NCBI RefSeq assembly: GCF_030440535.1
Contig: NZ_CP047117.1
Span: 744,001 to 808,000 of the forward strand
Reading direction: 5' to 3'
Origin: Corynebacterium capitovis DSM 44611
Lineage (GTDB): Bacteria > Actinomycetota > Actinomycetes > Mycobacteriales > Mycobacteriaceae
DNA length: 64,000 nucleotides
Shown here: positions 36,585 to 45,893 of the stretch, in pieces
Layout: every line of letters begins with the position of its first letter
How positions within the stretch are numbered: the first letter of the stretch is position 1
Program-made: the position numbers and the translations under genes
Notes under the pieces: generated by a model
What the model was told of the DNA's origin: nothing
The model's input: the letters and a program-made list of their open reading frames with translations, nothing else
The model's database searches: none

Positions 36585-38507
36585 TTAGAGGCGCACCGGG
36601 TACTGCCGGTGCTCGATCTCTGGGTCGATGCGCTTTTCCACGAAAATGCCGTGCCACACCATGAAGGCCAGGACCGTCCACAGGCGGCGGGAGTGGTCGG
36701 CGTCTCCTGCGCGGTGTTCGCGCAGCATCGCCAGGACCTCAGTCTTGTTGAAGATCTCGTCGGTTCCCGACTGGGTGATCGTGTCCTGAGCCCAGCCGTG
36801 CAGCTCATCACCGGCGAGCCAGTGGCGCATGGGCACGGGGAAGCCGAGCTTTTTGCGGTGCAGCACGTGGGCGGGCACGATCTGCTCCATCGCCTTGCGC
36901 AGAGCGTACTTGGTGGTGCCGTGGGCGATCTTCTGCTCGACGGGGATTGTCTGCGCGACGTTGAATACCTCGCGGTCGAGGAAGGGAACGCGCAGTTCAA
37001 GCGAGTTCGCCATGTTCATCTTGTCGGCCTTGACCAAGATGTCCCCGCGCATCCACGTAAACAAGTCGAGGTTCTGCATCCGCGAGACTGGGTCCATCTG
37101 CGTCGACGCAGCGTAAATCGGTTCCGTCACCTCGCGGTGGTCCCACTCGCGCGTCGCCCACGGAAGAACCCGCTGGAGCTGCTCGAAGTTGAACGACCGG
37201 GCGTTGCCGTAGTAACGCTCCTCCATCGGGGTCGTCCCGCGCTCCAGCAGGCTTTTCCCCTTCATGCCCTCGGGTAGCACGTGGCTCAGCCGGTTTAAGC
37301 CGCGGGACAGGGGAGAGGGCAGCTTTTCAAAGGGCGCCAGGGAGAGCGGTTCCTTGTAAATCGTGTAACCGCCGAACAACTCGTCTGCGCCTTCGCCCGA
37401 CAACACGACCTTGACGTGCTTGCGGGCCTCGCGCGCGACGAAGTAGAGCGGCACGAGGGAGGGATCGGCGACCGGGTCATCGAGGTACCACATGATTTTC
37501 GGGATGGCTTCGGCGTATTCCTCCGGGGACACGATCTTGACGATGTGCTCGACACCAATCGCGGCCGCCGACTCCGCAGCGACGTCGACTTCGGAATACC
37601 CCTCGCGCTCGAAGCCGGTCGTGAACGTCAGCAGGTTGGGGTTGTGCCGCTTTGCCAATGCGGCGATGGCCGTGGAGTCGATCCCACCCGAGAGGAAAGA
37701 ACCAACGGTCACGTCCGCTCGCATGTGCTTTTCGACGGAATCCTCCAGGGCGCGGGCAATCCGGTCGTAGAGGGCGTCTTCTTGGCCCGCGGGTACAGAT
37801 GCCGTGTCGAACCGGGGGCGGAAGTAGCGTTCTGAATGCACCTCGCCACCGGGGGTGAGGGTGACGGTGCAGCCGGATTCAACCCGCCGAATCTCGGTGT
37901 GGAGGGTCTCGGGCTCCGGTACGTATTGCAGATCGACGTAGTGCTCAATGGCGCGCCGGTCAAGGCCGGAGCCGATACCCAGCTGCTCGGACATGGCCAG
38001 GATGGACTTCTTTTCCGAGGCGAAAACGGTGCCCACGGGAGTCGTCGCAAAGAAGAGCGGTTTGATGCCGAACTGGTCGCGCGCCGCGAACATCGTCTTC
38101 GTCTCGGTGTCCCAAATGACAAAGCCGAACATGCCACGCAGGTGTTCAACGACCTCCGCACCCCAGTGGTGATAACCGACGACGATGGGCTCGCCGTCAC
38201 CCTCGGTGGCGAAATCGTAACCGGCGGTAGAGAGCTCTTCCCGCAGTTCGACGTAGTTGTAGATCTCACCGTTGAACGTCAGGGCGTAGCGCTGGGGGTT
38301 GTCCGCCGGGCCCCACCGCAGAGGCTGGTGCGAATGATCGATGTCGATGATGGACAGACGGTTGAAGCCGAAGACTGCGTCGTCGTCATTCCACGTCCCC
38401 GCGGCGTCTGGGCCGCGGTGGTACATGCAGGGCAGGGCGGCTTCGACCGCCGCCGTGTACGACGCGGCATTTCCCCCGGCGGTAAGCATCGCTAGAAGGC
38501 CACACAT
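36585..38507 (-). CDS. ltsA: Glutamine-dependent amidotransferase LtsA (asparagine-synthase type)
   Basis: 640 residues. The N-terminal glutaminase has nucleophile Cys2 (MCGLLAML) and GEIYNYVELR. The synthetase domain has the PP-loop SGGIDSTAIA (about 269-278). In C. glutamicum the gene at this position, ltsA, amidates diaminopimelate in peptidoglycan and its loss gives lysozyme sensitivity; sequence alone does not exclude asparagine synthetase (AsnB). Convergent with erpA. The minus strand upstream has TATATATA at 38533-38540 as a likely -10. Confidence 0.9.
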   Translation of the reverse strand: MCGLLAMLTAGGNAASYTAAVEAALPCMYHRGPDAAGTWNDDDAVFGFNRLSIIDIDHSHQPLRWGPADNPQRYALTFNGEIYNYVELREELSTAGYDFATEGDGEPIVVGYHHWGAEVVEHLRGMFGFVIWDTETKTMFAARDQFGIKPLFFATTPVGTVFASEKKSILAMSEQLGIGSGLDRRAIEHYVDLQYVPEPETLHTEIRRVESGCTVTLTPGGEVHSERYFRPRFDTASVPAGQEDALYDRIARALEDSVEKHMRADVTVGSFLSGGIDSTAIAALAKRHNPNLLTFTTGFEREGYSEVDVAAESAAAIGVEHIVKIVSPEEYAEAIPKIMWYLDDPVADPSLVPLYFVAREARKHVKVVLSGEGADELFGGYTIYKEPLSLAPFEKLPSPLSRGLNRLSHVLPEGMKGKSLLERGTTPMEERYYGNARSFNFEQLQRVLPWATREWDHREVTEPIYAASTQMDPVSRMQNLDLFTWMRGDILVKADKMNMANSLELRVPFLDREVFNVAQTIPVEQKIAHGTTKYALRKAMEQIVPAHVLHRKKLGFPVPMRHWLAGDELHGWAQDTITQSGTDEIFNKTEVLAMLREHRAGDADHSRRLWTVLAFMVWHGIFVEKRIDPEIEHRQYPVRL

Positions 38508-38957
38508 ATCCTCAACAAACCTCTCGTTCCTCTATATATAAGGTCGCCGGTCGCGCGGCGCGGGTGCGTGCTGGAGCGCACGACAATATCGTCAACAATA
38601 GGGGCGGGTGGGTCGCTGGGTCGAACGGCCGGGCTCGGGCGAGGTGTCCATCTTTAGCCCGTCCCCGAACGGGGGCCAACTTTTGAATGAGAACGGGCGT
38701 CGCGTATGTGACGTGGCTTACCCTGCCCATTAGGCCGGTTGCACCCCACCCGCGCAACGCCCGACACCGCCCAGCACAGACGCGGGTTTCAGCCCACGCC
38801 AGTGACCGCTCATAACGGTGGGGGGAGCGGTGCGGGTCGAGCCCCCCGACAATTCCGAATCGCCCGCTGAGATGAACTATTCTGACTGGGTAGGAACTTT
38901 CATGGGCAACCGTGACGGTTCGTTGGGTTTTTGGTGTGGACAGGAAGGCAGACACAC
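38508..38957. other. Intergenic region between ltsA and ctaC
   Basis: About 450 bases. On the minus strand TATATA near 38534-38540 is a good -10 for ltsA, 27 nt before its start, though no -35 is evident. A small dyad CGTGC-N6-GCACG lies about 20 bp further up. Near ctaC, TATTCT at 38878-38883 could be a -10 for ctaC, leaving a leader of about 70 nt. A long minus-strand frame (38512-38955) has no recognisable sequence and I do not call it. Confidence 0.4.
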
Positions 38958-40052
38958 GTGGAAAAGGTAATGAACCGCAGGCTCGCCAAGAAGGTCGGCG
39001 CCGCGGGCTCCCTTCTCATGGGCGGCCTGGCACTGGCGGGATGTAGTGTGGCCCCGCCGGAAGCCGTGTCTCGGATCCTGGACATGGGTTGGCCCGACCC
39101 GGTTACCCCCGAGGGAACCCAGATGTACAACTTCTGGGTGTGGGTGTGGGCCGCCGCGTGGATCATCGGCATCATCATGTGGAGCTTGTTCCTCGTGGCG
39201 GTGTTCAAGTGGAACGGCACGTCGCGTTCGAAGAAGACGGACGACGAGTTCCCGAAGCAGCTGCAGTACAACGTTCCCCTTGAGCTCGCGCTGACGATCG
39301 TTCCGATCATCATTGTCTTCTCGTTGTTCTTCTTTACGGTGCAGACACAGACAGTCGTTACCGCCCGCGACAAGGATCCGGAGGTGACAGTTGACGTCAC
39401 CGCTTTCCAGTGGAATTGGAAATTCGGGTACGCGGAGGTCGGCCCGTCTTTGTCACCCACGGGCGCGCTCTACGAGGGCGTCGATGAAGATCGTCAGGCT
39501 CGCGCCGACGAGACGAAGTACGACTCCGAGGACACCCCGAACCCCAACCCGATCCACGGAAACTCGATGGGCGACCTGTCGTACCTCAACTACGACCTCA
39601 TCGAAACAACCGGTTCAACCGAAGAGGTTCCGGTGCTTGTCCTTCCCACCGGCACCCCGATTGAATTCCGCCTCGCATCGGCTGACGTGAACCACGCCTT
39701 CTGGGTTCCGGAGTTCCTGTTCAAGCGAGATGCCTACGCGCACCCGGAAGCCAACCAGCAGGAGCGTAGCTTCCAGATCGAGCAAATTGAGCGCGAAGGC
39801 GCGTTCGTTGGCCGCTGCGCCGAGATGTGCGGTACCTACCACTCGATGATGAACTTCGAAGTTCGCGCGGTCTCGCCCGAAGCATTCCGGGACTACATCC
39901 GCTTCCGCACAGAAAACCCGGGCGCTACCAACGCCGAGGCCCTGCGAGCAATCGGGCAGGAGCCGTACGCGACGTCAACCCACCCGTTTAACTCGAGCCG
40001 CACGGACGGGCGCGACGGGGACAACTACAACGACCCCAACGCTGACGCTTAA
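38958..40052 (+). CDS. ctaC: Cytochrome c oxidase (aa3) subunit II
   Basis: 364 residues from GTG 38958 with AGGAAGG 8 nt before it; an ATG four codons in is the alternative. A lipobox LALAGC (Cys about 26) predicts cleavage and lipid attachment. Two helices (about 56-80 and 108-130) precede the outer Cu-A domain, whose ligands are in NHAFWVPEF, CAEMCGTYH and the following Met. The insert between the helix and Cu-A (NPNPIHGNSMGDL) is typical of actinobacteria, where the oxidase docks to the di-heme bc complex. ctaF follows 17 bp later; subunit I is not in the window. Confidence 0.96.
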   Translation: MEKVMNRRLAKKVGAAGSLLMGGLALAGCSVAPPEAVSRILDMGWPDPVTPEGTQMYNFWVWVWAAAWIIGIIMWSLFLVAVFKWNGTSRSKKTDDEFPKQLQYNVPLELALTIVPIIIVFSLFFFTVQTQTVVTARDKDPEVTVDVTAFQWNWKFGYAEVGPSLSPTGALYEGVDEDRQARADETKYDSEDTPNPNPIHGNSMGDLSYLNYDLIETTGSTEEVPVLVLPTGTPIEFRLASADVNHAFWVPEFLFKRDAYAHPEANQQERSFQIEQIEREGAFVGRCAEMCGTYHSMMNFEVRAVSPEAFRDYIRFRTENPGATNAEALRAIGQEPYATSTHPFNSSRTDGRDGDNYNDPNADA

Positions 40053-40069
40053 GCAATAAGGAGCAACAA

Positions 40070-40501
40070 ATGGGTACTGGCTCGAAAGTGTTTTACGCCA
40101 TCGGCACCTTCCTCTTGCTGATCGGTGTGTTCTACATCCTCGCGACGATGTGGGTCGGTGATGATGCTTACCTATTCGGCGTCGAATGGGTTGGCGGCGT
40201 GGGGCTCGTTCTCGCAACCGCGATGTCGTTCATGCTCGCCGTCTACCTCGGTTTCACCGAAAGCCGCATGGATATCGTTCCGGAGGATTGGGAAGAGGCG
40301 GAGATCTCTGACGGTGCCGGGGTCCTCGGTTTCTTCTCCCCGCACTCCATCTGGCCTTTCGCCATGGCGGGAGCCGTTTTCTTCCTCGGCCTCGGTATCG
40401 CGTTCTGGCAGCTGTGGCTCGTGGCCATCGGTGCGGTGCTGCTCGTCTGGACGACCACGCAGCTCAGCATCCAGTACGGCATTCCCCGCGAGAAGCACTA
40501 A
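40070..40501 (+). CDS. ctaF: Cytochrome c oxidase subunit IV (actinobacterial)
   Basis: 143 residues with four hydrophobic segments (about 8-28, 38-58, 92-107 and 110-130), and EDWEEAEI between the second and third. It is the small fourth subunit of the actinobacterial aa3 oxidase. AAGGAG lies 8 nt before the ATG and a terminator follows directly, so ctaC-ctaF is a two-gene unit. Confidence 0.93.
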   Translation: MGTGSKVFYAIGTFLLLIGVFYILATMWVGDDAYLFGVEWVGGVGLVLATAMSFMLAVYLGFTESRMDIVPEDWEEAEISDGAGVLGFFSPHSIWPFAMAGAVFFLGLGIAFWQLWLVAIGAVLLVWTTTQLSIQYGIPREKH

Positions 40502-40514
40502 GCGCGGCACGCCG

Positions 40515-40551
40515 AGCCTCCTATCGCAACCGCGGTAGGGGGCTTTTCTTT
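40515..40551 (+). terminator. Intrinsic terminator after ctaF
   Basis: AGCCTCCTA (40515-40523) pairs with TAGGGGGCT (40536-40544) with one G-U pair, followed by TTTCTTT. It ends the ctaC-ctaF unit. Confidence 0.85.
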
Positions 40552-40881
40552 GCGACGCCCTCGCCGCGCGGTGGGGGTCATACGAAAGTATGTATGCCCG
40601 CTCTTCTCGGGTGAGAACGGTGTGAAGATGGTCACCACGGGCGCCGCAGCCCGCGATGGCGGCCAACGCCACTATTCGCCTCTCCGCGAGCGGGGCTACG
40701 GGTTCGTGGTGCCGAAGCGGATTGACCTGCGACGATATGCGTCGGAAAGCGGTGCCAAAAAGTTCCTGGGAATTTGGCCTCGTATTTACTAGCACGATCT
40801 GTTTCCAAAAACGGCAGGTTGGGGACGTAATGCCAGAATTTCGTCGGGGGTATCTGAGATGACTTTCAGGTAAAAATTGGC
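40552..40881. other. Long intergenic region before ctaE
   Basis: About 330 bases without a recognisable gene. CATAC-GAAA-GTATG at 40579-40592 would make a five-pair hairpin with a GNRA loop. An open frame (40550-40792) gives an Arg/Gly-rich peptide of 80 residues with no familiar sequence and is not called. Because ctaE itself looks leaderless, most of this stretch would lie outside the ctaE message; control sites or a small RNA are possible. Confidence 0.35.
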
Positions 40882-40887
40882 GATACT
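40882..40887 (+). promoter_or_regulatory. -10 element of ctaE-qcrCAB, probably leaderless
   Basis: GATACT ends 8 nt before the GTG start of ctaE, putting the transcription start at or next to the start codon. A TGACTT about 16 bp upstream is a weak -35 candidate. No ribosome-binding sequence precedes the GTG. Confidence 0.45.
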
Positions 40888-40894
40888 GACTGTC

Positions 40895-41515
40895 GTGACG
40901 ACCGCAATTTCTAACCAAGGCATGGCGACCCCGCAGAACCGTGTCCCAGCGCTGAACCGGCCAAATATGGTCAGCGTGGGCACGATTGCGTTCCTCGCCC
41001 AAGAATTGATGTTCTTTGCCGGGTTGTTCGCGATGTATTTCACGTCGCGCGCAAACGGCATGACGACAGGGGATTGGGAGCATCAGACCGAGCATCTCAA
41101 TGTGCTGTTCGGCCTGATCATCACCATCGTCCTCGTGGCATCCTCGGTGACTTCCCAGATGGGTGTTTTCGCGGCCGAGCGTGGCGACGTTTTCGGTTTG
41201 CGCCGGTGGTTCGTCGTGACCATTGCTCTGGGCGTCGTGTTCCTCGGGCTGGTTGCTTACGAATGGACCGAGATGGTCTCCCACGGCGTCACTCCTCAGG
41301 CCAGCGTTTTCGGTTCGATGTTCTACATCATCACCGGCTTCCACATGGCACACGTGACCGCGGGCATTCTTGCTTTCGCAGTCATCCTGCTGCGCATCTC
41401 GAAGTCCAAGTTCACGCCCGCGCAGGCAACGGCCGCGATGGCAACGTCGTACTACTGGCACTTTGTCGACGTCATTTGGATCGGCGTGTTCACCACCATC
41501 TACCTCGTCCAGTAG
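40895..41515 (+). CDS. ctaE: Cytochrome c oxidase (aa3) subunit III
   Basis: 206 residues from GTG 40895, matching the usual 205; five hydrophobic segments. Conserved stretches are RPNMVSVGTIAFLAQELMFF, FHMAHVTAG and SYYWHFVDVIWI. It supports proton uptake and stability of the oxidase core. First gene of the ctaE-qcrC-qcrA-qcrB unit, the actinobacterial arrangement that joins oxidase subunit III with the bc complex. Confidence 0.96.
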   Translation: MTTAISNQGMATPQNRVPALNRPNMVSVGTIAFLAQELMFFAGLFAMYFTSRANGMTTGDWEHQTEHLNVLFGLIITIVLVASSVTSQMGVFAAERGDVFGLRRWFVVTIALGVVFLGLVAYEWTEMVSHGVTPQASVFGSMFYIITGFHMAHVTAGILAFAVILLRISKSKFTPAQATAAMATSYYWHFVDVIWIGVFTTIYLVQ

Positions 41516-41532
41516 GGCAGGCAGGCTAGCGG

Positions 41533-41562
41533 CCCTGGCCGGGTTCTCCCTGGCCGGGTTCT
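41533..41562. repeat. Perfect 15-bp tandem repeat before qcrC
   Basis: CCCTGGCCGGGTTCT occurs twice head to tail with no gap, 18 bp after ctaE. It lies in the ctaE-qcrC spacer and could fold as GGCC-rich hairpins. Likely a recent slippage duplication. Confidence 0.9.
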
Positions 41563-41626
41563 AGTCAGGTCGGCCGCAGAGTAAACGCTCAATCTCATCC
41601 ACCAAGAAGTCGCTTAAGGGAAAAAG

Positions 41627-42487
41627 ATGGATAACACCCAAAAGAAGACGCCGGCGCAGGCGCGGAGGCGTCGCAAAATGCGGCGCACCGTCGCCGGGGC
41701 AGCGGCGCTGACCTTCGGTCTGACCGGGGCGGGTTTTTTGGCCACCGCGCTGACTCCTAACGCGCAGGTTGCTACTGCCCAGCGCGACGACCAGGCCCTT
41801 GTTCAAGAGGGCAAAGACATTTACGACGTGGCGTGCATCACCTGCCACGGCGCCAACCTCGAAGGTGTGGAAGGCCGCGGTCCCTCCCTCATCGGTACGG
41901 GTGAAGGCGCGGTGTACTTCCAGGTCAACTCGGGGCGTATGCCGATGATGTCGAATGACGCCCAGGCGGAGCGTAAGAAGCCCCGTTACACGGAGTCGCA
42001 GGCTCTTGCTATCGCCGCCTATGTTGCCGCCAACGGCGGTGGCCCGGAGCTCGTTTACAACGAGGATGGCACGCTCGCGATGGATTCTCTGCGCGGCGAG
42101 AACTACGACGGCACCATTCAGGCCGAGGACGTTGCGCGGGGTAGTGAGCTTTTCCGCCTGAACTGTGCGTCCTGCCACAACTTCACGGGCCGCGGTGGTG
42201 CGCTGTCCTCCGGTAAGTACGCGCCTGAGCTGGACGCTGCCAACGAGCAGGAGATCTACCAGGCGATGCTGACCGGCCCGCAGAACATGCCGAAGTTCTC
42301 TGACCGTCAGCTGACGGCCGACGAGAAGAAGGACATCATCGCGTACATCAAGTCCGCGAAGGAGACGCCGAGCCCGGGTGGTTACGCACTGGGCGGCCTC
42401 GGACCGGTCTCTGAGGGCATGGCTATGTGGATTATCGGCGTCACCCTAGTTGCCGCCGCTGCTATCTGGATTGGATCGCGTTCATGA
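41627..42487 (+). CDS. qcrC: Di-heme cytochrome c of the bc complex
   Basis: 286 residues with two heme sites, CITCH (70-74) and CASCH (180-184), an N-terminal membrane helix (about 21-42) and a C-terminal helix (about 263-282). In actinobacteria this double-c protein passes electrons directly to the oxidase Cu-A, with no soluble cytochrome c. The last codon overlaps the start of qcrA (ATGA), so translation is coupled. Confidence 0.96.
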   Translation: MDNTQKKTPAQARRRRKMRRTVAGAAALTFGLTGAGFLATALTPNAQVATAQRDDQALVQEGKDIYDVACITCHGANLEGVEGRGPSLIGTGEGAVYFQVNSGRMPMMSNDAQAERKKPRYTESQALAIAAYVAANGGGPELVYNEDGTLAMDSLRGENYDGTIQAEDVARGSELFRLNCASCHNFTGRGGALSSGKYAPELDAANEQEIYQAMLTGPQNMPKFSDRQLTADEKKDIIAYIKSAKETPSPGGYALGGLGPVSEGMAMWIIGVTLVAAAAIWIGSRS

Positions 42488-43707
42488 GCAACGAAATGAA
42501 GAAGAACTACACGGACCAAGAGCTCGACCGGATGAACAACGCCGAGCTGGCGGCGCTTGGCACCGAGCTCGACGACGTTACCGTCGCCTACCGGAAAGAG
42601 CGCTTCCCGGCGCAGGATGATCCGCGTGAGAAGTCCGCGGCCACGGGCATCAGCATCTGGCTGATCGTTTCCGTGCTGGCCGGCCTCGCTTTCTTGGGTG
42701 TCTACCTGTTCTGGCCTTGGAACCCCAAGTTTCACGGCGACGAGGGCCTGTGGCTCTACACTCTCTACACCCCGCTTCTCGGCCTGACGTCGATGCTGTC
42801 GCTGGGGACCTTCGGCATCGCGATCATCCAGTACGTCAAGAAGTTTGTGCCCGAGGAAATCTCGGTTCAGCGGCGCCACGACGGGCGTTCCACCGAGCTC
42901 GACCGCCGCACGACCACGGCACTTCTTAACGACGCCTGGGAGACGTCAACCCTTGGTCGTCGTAAAGCACTGCAAGGCCTCCTTGGCGGCGCGGGCCTGC
43001 TTGCTGGTCTGGCAATCGTCGCCCCGCTCGGCGGCATTGTTAAGAACCCCTGGAAGCAGCGCCACGCGCTCGGTTACCAGGGTGACGGTACCTTGTGGAC
43101 GCACGGGTGGACCCTCGCCAACGAGGGCAAGAAGATTTACCTCGGCCGCGACACCGGCGCGATCGCCGAGCTGCACACCGGTGAGGCGGGGTCCCACTAC
43201 AGCACCGCTGGCGTGTCCCGCCTCGTGCGTATGCGTCCCGAGGACCTAGCCGCCGCGTCGATGGAGACGGTCTTCCCGCTCTACGAAGAAGACGTCAACG
43301 ACGGGTCGACGTTCGACGCGACCCGGGACGTCTACGAAAACCACATGCACTCGATCCACGGCCCCCGTAACGCCGTCATGCTCATTCGGCTGCGTTCAGC
43401 GGATGCCCGGAAGGTTGTCGAGCGGGAGGGTCAGGAATCGTTCCACTACGGCGACTACTACGCCTACTCCAAGATCTGCACGCACATTGGTTGCCCGACG
43501 TCCCTCTACGAGGCGCAGACCAACCGCATCCTGTGCCCGTGCCACCAGTCGCAGTTCGATGCCCTGCACTACGGCAAGCCCGTGTTCGGGCCAGCCGCCC
43601 GTGCGCTGCCGCAGCTGCCTGTGACAGTTGATGAAGACGGATACCTCGTTGCCAACGGAAACTTCATTGAGCCCGTCGGCCCTGCATTCTGGGAGCGTAA
43701 GTCCTAA
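42484..43707 (+). CDS. qcrA: Rieske iron-sulfur protein of the bc complex
   Basis: 407 residues, with three membrane helices (about 58-78, 98-118 and 165-185) instead of the single one of other bacteria, an actinobacterial trait. The 2Fe-2S ligands are in CTHIGC (about 332-337) and CPCHQS (about 351-356). It oxidises menaquinol and hands electrons to QcrC. Overlaps qcrC by ATGA and qcrB by one base (TAATG). Confidence 0.96.
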   Translation: MSNEMKKNYTDQELDRMNNAELAALGTELDDVTVAYRKERFPAQDDPREKSAATGISIWLIVSVLAGLAFLGVYLFWPWNPKFHGDEGLWLYTLYTPLLGLTSMLSLGTFGIAIIQYVKKFVPEEISVQRRHDGRSTELDRRTTTALLNDAWETSTLGRRKALQGLLGGAGLLAGLAIVAPLGGIVKNPWKQRHALGYQGDGTLWTHGWTLANEGKKIYLGRDTGAIAELHTGEAGSHYSTAGVSRLVRMRPEDLAAASMETVFPLYEEDVNDGSTFDATRDVYENHMHSIHGPRNAVMLIRLRSADARKVVEREGQESFHYGDYYAYSKICTHIGCPTSLYEAQTNRILCPCHQSQFDALHYGKPVFGPAARALPQLPVTVDEDGYLVANGNFIEPVGPAFWERKS

Positions 43708-45347
43708 TGAGTACAAAACTCTCTAAAGCCGCGGACAATGTCGATTCGCGTTACACGATCTCCGGTGCTCTCCGCCCGCAGCTAAACAAGGTCTTCCCGA
43801 CGCACTGGTCCTTCATGCTCGGCGAGATGGCCCTGTACAGCTTCATCGTGTTGCTGCTGACGGGTATCTACCTAGCGCTGTTCTTCGACCCCTCGATCAC
43901 CAAGGTGATCTACGACGGCTCGTACCTGCCTCTCAACGGTGTCGAGATGTCGCGCGCGTACGCGACGGCGCTAGACATTTCCTTCGGGGTCCGTGGCGGG
44001 CTCTTCGTGCGCCAGATGCACCACTGGGCAGCGCTGATGTTCGTCATGGCCATGTTTACCCACATGATGCGCGTCTTCTTCACCGGCGCCTACCGCCGCC
44101 CGCGCGAAGCAAACTGGCTCATTGGCGTGACCCTCATCCTGCTGGGCATGGCCGAGGGCTTCCTCGGTTACTCGCTGCCTGATGACCTGCTCTCTGGTGT
44201 CGGTCTGCGCATCATGTCCGCGATCATTGTCGGCCTGCCGATCATCGGTACGTGGTTGCACTGGGGCATCTTCGGCGGCGACTTCCCCTCCGACTTGATG
44301 CTTGACCGCTTCTACATCCTGCACGTGCTCGTCATCCCGGGTATCATTCTCGCGCTCGTCGCGGCGCACTTGCTTCTCGTCTGGTTCCAGAAGCACACCC
44401 AATTCCCTGGGCCGGGCCGAACCGAAAACAACGTCATCGGCGTGCGCATCGTGCCGATCTTCGCTGTGAAGGCGATCGGATTCATGTTCATCGTGTTTGC
44501 GGTCCTCGCGGGTATGGCCGGTATGACGACGATTAACTCCATCTGGAACCTCGGGCCGTACAACCCGTCTCAGGTTTCGGCCGGATCCCAGCCCGACATC
44601 TACATGCTCTGGACGGACGGCGCGGCACGTGTCATGCCCGCCTGGGAGCTGTACCTGGGCAACTACACAATCCCCGGCGCATTCTGGGTTGCGCTGCTCT
44701 GTGGCGCGATGGTCGTGCTTCTCTTCGCCTACCCCTTCATCGAGAAGAAGGTTACCGGCGACGATGCCCACCACAACCTGCTGCAGCGCCCGCGCGACGT
44801 TCCGGTGCGAACTGGCATCGGTGTGATGGGTCTGGTGTTCTTCCTCCTCCTCACGATTTCTGGCGGAAACGACCACGTCGCCCACTTCTTCCAGATCTCG
44901 CTCAACGCGATGACGTGGGTCGGGCGCATCGGCCTGATTGTCCTGCCCCCGTTGGCGTACTTCATCACCTACCGCATCTGCGTTGGTCTCCAACGCTCCG
45001 ACCGTGAGGTGCTTGAGCACGGCATCGAGACGGGCGTGATCAAGAAGCTGCCGAACGGCGCGTTCGTGGAAATCCACCAGCCGCTGGGGCCGGTTGACGA
45101 GCACGGCCACCCCGTCCCGCTCGAGTACGCGGGCGCCCCGGTGCCGAAGCAAATGAACCAGCTTGGGTTCGCCGATTCGGAAACCGTCGGCAAGCTGAAG
45201 GCAGCTTCCCTGAACGAGACTGAGCGCGCGCGTGAAGCGGACGCTCGGAAGCACCATGATGAGATCGCGACGTTGCGCGCCCTGGAGCAGACCAAGGGGT
45301 CCTCCGACCGCGACGCGACGTACGGGGACGGCAAACCCCGACACTAA
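43707..45347 (+). CDS. qcrB: Cytochrome b of the bc complex
   Basis: 546 residues, about 120 longer than mitochondrial cytochrome b because of a charged C-terminal tail. Heme-ligand histidines are in [22 protein letters not shown] and the later [19 protein letters not shown]. The quinol-site PPxY-type motif appears altered near GPYNPSQ. The last gene of the unit, followed by a strong terminator. Confidence 0.96.
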   Translation: MSTKLSKAADNVDSRYTISGALRPQLNKVFPTHWSFMLGEMALYSFIVLLLTGIYLALFFDPSITKVIYDGSYLPLNGVEMSRAYATALDISFGVRGGLFVRQMHHWAALMFVMAMFTHMMRVFFTGAYRRPREANWLIGVTLILLGMAEGFLGYSLPDDLLSGVGLRIMSAIIVGLPIIGTWLHWGIFGGDFPSDLMLDRFYILHVLVIPGIILALVAAHLLLVWFQKHTQFPGPGRTENNVIGVRIVPIFAVKAIGFMFIVFAVLAGMAGMTTINSIWNLGPYNPSQVSAGSQPDIYMLWTDGAARVMPAWELYLGNYTIPGAFWVALLCGAMVVLLFAYPFIEKKVTGDDAHHNLLQRPRDVPVRTGIGVMGLVFFLLLTISGGNDHVAHFFQISLNAMTWVGRIGLIVLPPLAYFITYRICVGLQRSDREVLEHGIETGVIKKLPNGAFVEIHQPLGPVDEHGHPVPLEYAGAPVPKQMNQLGFADSETVGKLKAASLNETERAREADARKHHDEIATLRALEQTKGSSDRDATYGDGKPRH

Positions 45348-45368
45348 TCCGCGATCGCTTGGATATCG

Positions 45369-45397
45369 GCGGCCCCTCCCTTGACGGGAGGGGCCGC
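45369..45397. terminator. Strong intrinsic terminator after qcrB
   Basis: GCGGCCCCTCCC pairs perfectly with GGGAGGGGCCGC (12 bp, loop TTGAC), followed by TGTTTCTT. It lies 21 bp after the qcrB stop. Confidence 0.9.
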
Positions 45398-45427
45398 TGT
45401 TTCTTGAGTGGTGGACCCGTGGTGCTG

Positions 45428-45443
45428 TGTGAGAAAGGTCACT
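45428..45443. promoter_or_regulatory. CRP/GlxR-like site
   Basis: TGTGA-N6-TCACT differs at one arm base from the TGTGA-N6-TCACA consensus of cAMP-receptor-type regulators such as corynebacterial GlxR. It is 450 bp before the nlpC start and just after the qcrB terminator, so its target is unclear. Confidence 0.35.
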
Positions 45444-45497
45444 GCCGTTGTCAGCGGAGGCGCGGCTCGCTCGCAATAGTGGCGGGTTTCCCATGAA

Positions 45498-45536
45498 GTG
45501 CCAGCTCAAGCCGCGAATTGAGCTAACAGCTGGCAC
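45498..45536. other. Nested inverted repeats upstream of the riboswitch
   Basis: GTGCCAGCT (45498-45506) pairs perfectly with AGCTGGCAC (45528-45536). Inside, AGCTCAA (45503-45509) pairs with TTGAGCT (45518-45524). The AGCT of the left arm is shared, so the two stems compete in part. It may be an operator or a small RNA element. Confidence 0.5.
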
Positions 45537-45589
45537 AGTAAATTCCCAGATTGAGGGGTCTGGGGGGTCAATCACGGGGGTCAGAGGAA

Positions 45590-45605
45590 ATAACAGCGCG
45601 ATAAC
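45590..45605. promoter_or_regulatory. ATAAC direct repeat, possible MtrA box
   Basis: ATAAC-AGCGCG-ATAAC is a direct repeat with 11-bp period. MtrA response regulators of actinobacteria bind loosely conserved direct repeats of GTNAC-type half-sites and control NlpC/P60 genes. The fit here is suggestive only. Confidence 0.3.
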
Positions 45606-45708
45606 GCGCGTGGCGGTTGGACATCTTCCGTGTCCATTTCGTAATCTTACCGAGACATTGCGACAACATGCGTTGGCTGCAAAGTACAAAACGACATATG
45701 AGCCGAAT

Positions 45709-45868
45709 CTCTTCTCGGGCCGTTGGCAGGGAAAGGGAACCGGGGAACCAGGCCGCTTCTGCGGCGCATGCCTGGGGTTAATGCCCGCAAGGGCACTCCA
45801 TGATTCAGGAGTGCGGAGCGCGGCAGGGCTGTTCTCAAGCCTCACCCGTCAGCTAACTCGGTAGGCAA
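45709..45868 (+). ncRNA. c-di-AMP riboswitch (ydaO/yuaA type) before nlpC
   Basis: The segment holds the conserved blocks of this riboswitch class in order: GCCGAATCT at 45713-45721, GGGAACC- and GGGGAACC-type loops near 45740-45752, TGGGGTTAAT near 45773-45782, and the closing CCGTCAGCTAACTCGGTAGGC, which in actinobacteria is usually CCGACAGCTAACCTCGTAGGC. It ends 25 nt before the start of an NlpC/P60 hydrolase, a classic target of this riboswitch in actinobacteria. Binding of c-di-AMP is expected to lower expression of the hydrolase. Identification is by eye; a covariance search would settle it. Confidence 0.85.
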
Positions 45869-45893
45869 ACGAGAAGATATGGAGATCATTTCA

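Noticed and set aside
38512-38955. 147-codon minus-strand frame in the ltsA-ctaC spacer
   Set aside because: No recognisable sequence, no ribosome-binding site, and it would run through the ltsA and ctaC promoter areas.
40550-40792. 80-codon frame before ctaE
   Set aside because: Begins in the ctaF terminator tail, Arg/Gly-rich without familiar features; not enough to call a gene.
43971-45845. 624-codon minus-strand open frame opposite qcrB
   Set aside because: Shadow of qcrB; the composition (Arg, His, Asp, Val-rich) is typical of antisense frames here and it runs through a perfect terminator.
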